Source of the DNA: Cytophagaceae bacterium
GTDB taxonomy: Bacteria > Bacteroidota > Bacteroidia > Cytophagales > Cytophagaceae
Assembly (NCBI GenBank): GCA_021151805.1
Contig: JAGKWN010000147.1
Span: forward strand, 1-8,470
Length of the DNA stretch: 8,470 nucleotides
Direction of reading: 5' to 3'
Shown: positions 6,327 to 8,470 of the stretch, one piece after another
How positions within the stretch are numbered: the first letter of the stretch is position 1
How the letters are laid out: every line of letters starts with the position of its first letter
Made by a program: the position numbers and the translations under genes
The notes under the pieces: generated by a model
Seen by the model: the letters and a program-made list of their open reading frames with translations, nothing else
Told to the model about the DNA's origin: nothing
Database searches by the model: none

Positions 6327-7862
6327 TTATACTTTCTGTTTTATTGATTCCTGTTCAACTAATTCAACACACGTGAGCCCTTTGATTGCGGGAGCAGTGA
6401 GCACCTCACCCGTATGAGAAAAACGCGATCCATGACACGGGCAATCCCAGGACTTCTCTGATTGATTCCATTCTACAGAACATCCCATATGTGGACAGTC
6501 AGGATGTACGGCAAACAACCTGCCGTCATTGTTTTTATATACACCTATATTTTTTCCTTCATACTTACCTACCTTCCCTTCATTATGCGAAAGTTCAGAC
6601 ATGCCTTGAATTTTCTCAACGGAAATCTTCTGACTGATCAAGGTACTGATTACATCAGCAGTTTCTTTTACTGCGTTTGTAAATCCTGCGACCGGTTTAA
6701 ATCTTGCAGGAGAAAATAAGGCTGCATACGGACTGTCTCCTTTACAGATTAAATCAGACAGAATACAGGATGCTACCGTACCTAATATCATTCCATTGCC
6801 GCCAAAGCCTGTGGCAACCCAGACGTTAGAAGGGTTACCCGGCAAATGACCGATGTACGGTAATCCATCAACGGATTCATAATATTGAGAAGACCATTTA
6901 TAAGCAACTTCATTAATATCGTAATGCTTTCTTAAATAGCTCTCAAGTTTTGCAAAACGATATTCTGTATTTTCTTCATGCCCGGTCTTATGGTCTTCAC
7001 CACCAAAAATCAGATATTTAACACCATCTACCTCCTGCGTTCTGTAATAATGATATGGTTCATCCAGATCATATACCAGTGCATCCGGATAGTTTTCATC
7101 ATTTAATGTAACAGCTATTGCATAACTGCGGTAAGGAGCGCAGCGTGTATGCAAAATATTAATGCCCGGTGGTATATGCGTTGCATAAACAACGTGGGCG
7201 GTTTTTATCTTCCCTTTCGTAGTATGAACAACAGTTTCACCATTTTCGTGTGTAACTTGCGTAGCCCTGCAATTCTGAACGACACAGCCGCCCATCCGAT
7301 CAAAGGCTCCTGCAATTCCATATAGATACTTAGTACTGTGCATTTGTGCCTGGTCGGCAGCCTTGGCGGCTTTCCTGAATGAAAGAGGTACGGGAATATC
7401 ACTGCTTTCCTTTATATGCAATCCAGCTTCGTTAGTAGCTTCAATAATTTTATCCAGCTCTTTTTCCTGCTTTTCATCATGTGCAAAAAGATACGCTGCT
7501 TTACGGTCGAAACCACATTCAATTTCATATCCAAGAATATTTTTTTCAATTAATGCGAGTGCTTTGTGAGTGACTTCATATACCTGTGTAGCTGCTTCTG
7601 CACTGAAGTCCTTTTTGATCTGATAATACGGTGTGTCAAGCAAGGTATTTAAATGAGAAGTAGTACCGCCTGTAGTACCAAAACCTATGTTTTGTGCCTC
7701 CAATACGACACATTTTTTTCCCTCACGTTGCAATTTCAACGCTGTACTTAAACCGGTTATACCTCCGCCAACTATTACAACATCTGCTTCTGCAGGAAGA
7801 TTCTTTGATATATAGTCTGGCATGTCCTGCCACAAACTGATGCAATTTCCGTCACGATTCAT
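6327..7862 (-). CDS. FAD-dependent oxidoreductase (DAO family) with C-terminal Rieske [2Fe-2S] domain, YhfW-like
   Basis: A 511-residue two-domain redox protein. Residues about 26-375 form a D-amino-acid-oxidase-type FAD domain: the dinucleotide motif VGGGITGLS is at 31-39, acidic E55 ends the second strand (VVLEA), FGTTGGTTSH is at 61-70, and the C-terminal FAD-contact segment VWVATGFGGNGM is at 347-358. A linker leads to a Rieske domain at about 425-505 with CPHMGC (456-461) and CPCHGSRF (474-481). The likely cluster ligands are C456, H458, C474 and H477. C461 and C476 could form the disulfide of high-potential Rieske proteins. The architecture and length match Bacillus YhfW-type proteins, whose substrate is unknown. 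No signal peptide is seen. The gene lies 33 bp behind the general stress protein gene, probably in one operon, and converges on the GH13 gene. Domain calls very sure; reaction unknown. Confidence 0.92.
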   Translation of the reverse strand: MNRDGNCISLWQDMPDYISKNLPAEADVVIVGGGITGLSTALKLQREGKKCVVLEAQNIGFGTTGGTTSHLNTLLDTPYYQIKKDFSAEAATQVYEVTHKALALIEKNILGYEIECGFDRKAAYLFAHDEKQEKELDKIIEATNEAGLHIKESSDIPVPLSFRKAAKAADQAQMHSTKYLYGIAGAFDRMGGCVVQNCRATQVTHENGETVVHTTKGKIKTAHVVYATHIPPGINILHTRCAPYRSYAIAVTLNDENYPDALVYDLDEPYHYYRTQEVDGVKYLIFGGEDHKTGHEENTEYRFAKLESYLRKHYDINEVAYKWSSQYYESVDGLPYIGHLPGNPSNVWVATGFGGNGMILGTVASCILSDLICKGDSPYAALFSPARFKPVAGFTNAVKETADVISTLISQKISVEKIQGMSELSHNEGKVGKYEGKNIGVYKNNDGRLFAVHPDCPHMGCSVEWNQSEKSWDCPCHGSRFSHTGEVLTAPAIKGLTCVELVEQESIKQKV

Positions 7863-7895
7863 AATTCATTCATTTAAATCATTTAAACATAAATT

Positions 7896-8399
7896 TTATT
7901 TTTTATAAACTTCACTTACATTATTATCCTGCCATATTTTTTCAAGATCCGTTACATCTTCTCCTGTGCACGGCTGTACGCTCATAATCATGTATCCATT
8001 ATTAATCCCTTCTTCAAATGCTTTTGCCTCTACATCCGGAATGCCTAGCAAACTACTTATAACACCGGAAGAAAATTCACCTTCACCTGCTCCGGATAAT
8101 CCTGCAGACAAGGGGCCGGCAACCAAAAGCTTAGATTCTGTAATGACAATCCCATCCTTTATTGCATCGGAAACATTCACTCCTGCATTTATAGCGGCTG
8201 ACATACCTCTTTGTTTACTTGGTTCGTCTCCTTTCGTTTTAACATCAGCAAAATACTTCGAGCGTGATTCTTCTGACATAATAATATTGATGGAATTCTT
8301 TCCATAACCTTTTTTATATAATGCATTATAAGCGCCTTCTATATTCTCGCGGCTTTTAAAAAGACCTGTATATATGAGTTGCTTTTGTTTCGTCTCCAT
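7896..8399 (-). CDS. YflT-like general stress protein
   Basis: A 167-residue protein resembling the general stress protein 17M / YflT-type family. The N-terminal part (YTGLFKSRENIEGAYNALYKKGY, split here as residues 10-20 and 21-32) is a ferredoxin-like strand-helix unit. It is followed by a central Gly/Ala/Ser-rich stretch (about 90-113, LVAGPLSAGLSGAGEGEF within it). The family-typical ending includes LLGIPDVEAKAFEEGINNG (117-135) and YMIMSVQP (136-143). Relatives are induced by heat, salt or general stress in several bacteria, and their molecular role is unknown. The Gly-rich segment is short compared with relatives that carry a longer Gly-zipper hairpin. It is the first gene of a two-gene unit with the FAD/Rieske protein. 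The start at 8399 is preceded by a leader almost identical to that of the downstream gene. Family likely; function unknown. Confidence 0.75.
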   Translation of the reverse strand: METKQKQLIYTGLFKSRENIEGAYNALYKKGYGKNSINIIMSEESRSKYFADVKTKGDEPSKQRGMSAAINAGVNVSDAIKDGIVITESKLLVAGPLSAGLSGAGEGEFSSGVISSLLGIPDVEAKAFEEGINNGYMIMSVQPCTGEDVTDLEKIWQDNNVSEVYKK

Positions 8400-8470
8400 A
8401 ATCCATTCATTTACTGCATTAAATTTATATGCTTGCGTTAATGCTTGTATTACAACTTGTATACCAATAC
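8400..8470 (-). promoter_or_regulatory. Upstream region of the stress-protein/Rieske operon with repeat motifs
   Basis: This 71-bp AT-rich stretch precedes the stress-protein start. On the minus strand it holds a -7-like box TAAATTTA (8427-8420). The nearest TTG (8455-8453) is about 25 bases upstream, which is longer than usual. Farther out, CTTGTAT occurs twice 12 bp apart (8444-8450 and 8456-8462). Together with the intervening TACAA this makes overlapping TTGTA/TACAA inverted repeats, a pattern compatible with a regulator site. The region continues beyond the window. Confidence 0.3.

Noticed and set aside
7966..8307. Plus-strand open frame of 113 codons
   Set aside because: It is entirely antisense to the YflT-like stress gene. 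Its Ser/Pro-rich translation is what the reverse of a Gly/Ala-rich coding segment gives.
1..8470. tRNA/rRNA genes, CRISPR arrays, insertion sequences or attachment sites
   Set aside because: Reading both strands, no cloverleaf-like stretch, spaced direct-repeat array, transposase motif or flanking inverted repeats were found. Nearly all sequence is occupied by intact genes.

Overview
The window is chromosomal DNA from an AT-rich bacterium, most likely a member of the Bacteroidota (Cytophaga/Chitinophaga-like). This assignment is inferred from three things: start codons sit behind A/T-rich leaders with no clear Shine-Dalgarno, the promoter-like boxes resemble the Bacteroidota TTG / TAnnTTTG pattern, and the proteins are of types common in that phylum. 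Genes are tightly packed. The largest gap is 212 bp, and no RNA gene, CRISPR array, insertion sequence or phage gene was seen.

Left block (1-3653, all minus strand; transcription order is right to left): a MscS-type mechanosensitive channel (3653-2868), a zinc-dependent medium-chain alcohol/formaldehyde-type dehydrogenase (2814-1657), a Tat-exported glucose-fructose-oxidoreductase-like Gfo/Idh/MocA enzyme (1611-298), and the N-terminal part of a SpoIIAA-like/STAS protein that runs off the left edge (260-1). Gaps of 53, 45 and 37 bp are consistent with one transcription unit read from a promoter in the 3654-3865 region.

Middle block (3866-6297, plus strand): a DUF72/YecE-family protein is followed immediately by a GH13 enzyme. 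The GH13 enzyme closely resembles trehalose synthase (maltose alpha-glucosyltransferase, GH13_16) but carries a Sec signal peptide. The two genes are translationally coupled. The unit ends at a 15-bp perfect hairpin on the convergent junction.

Right block (8399-6327, minus strand): a YflT-like general stress protein precedes a YhfW-type FAD oxidoreductase with a C-terminal Rieske [2Fe-2S] domain, 33 bp apart. Both start codons are preceded by nearly the same 13-nt leader.

Taken together, the set suggests an envelope/osmotic-stress locus: a turgor-release channel, exported sugar-converting enzymes whose relatives make sorbitol/gluconate or trehalose, redox enzymes and general-stress proteins. 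That theme is inference from gene content. Each individual family call rests on visible motifs.
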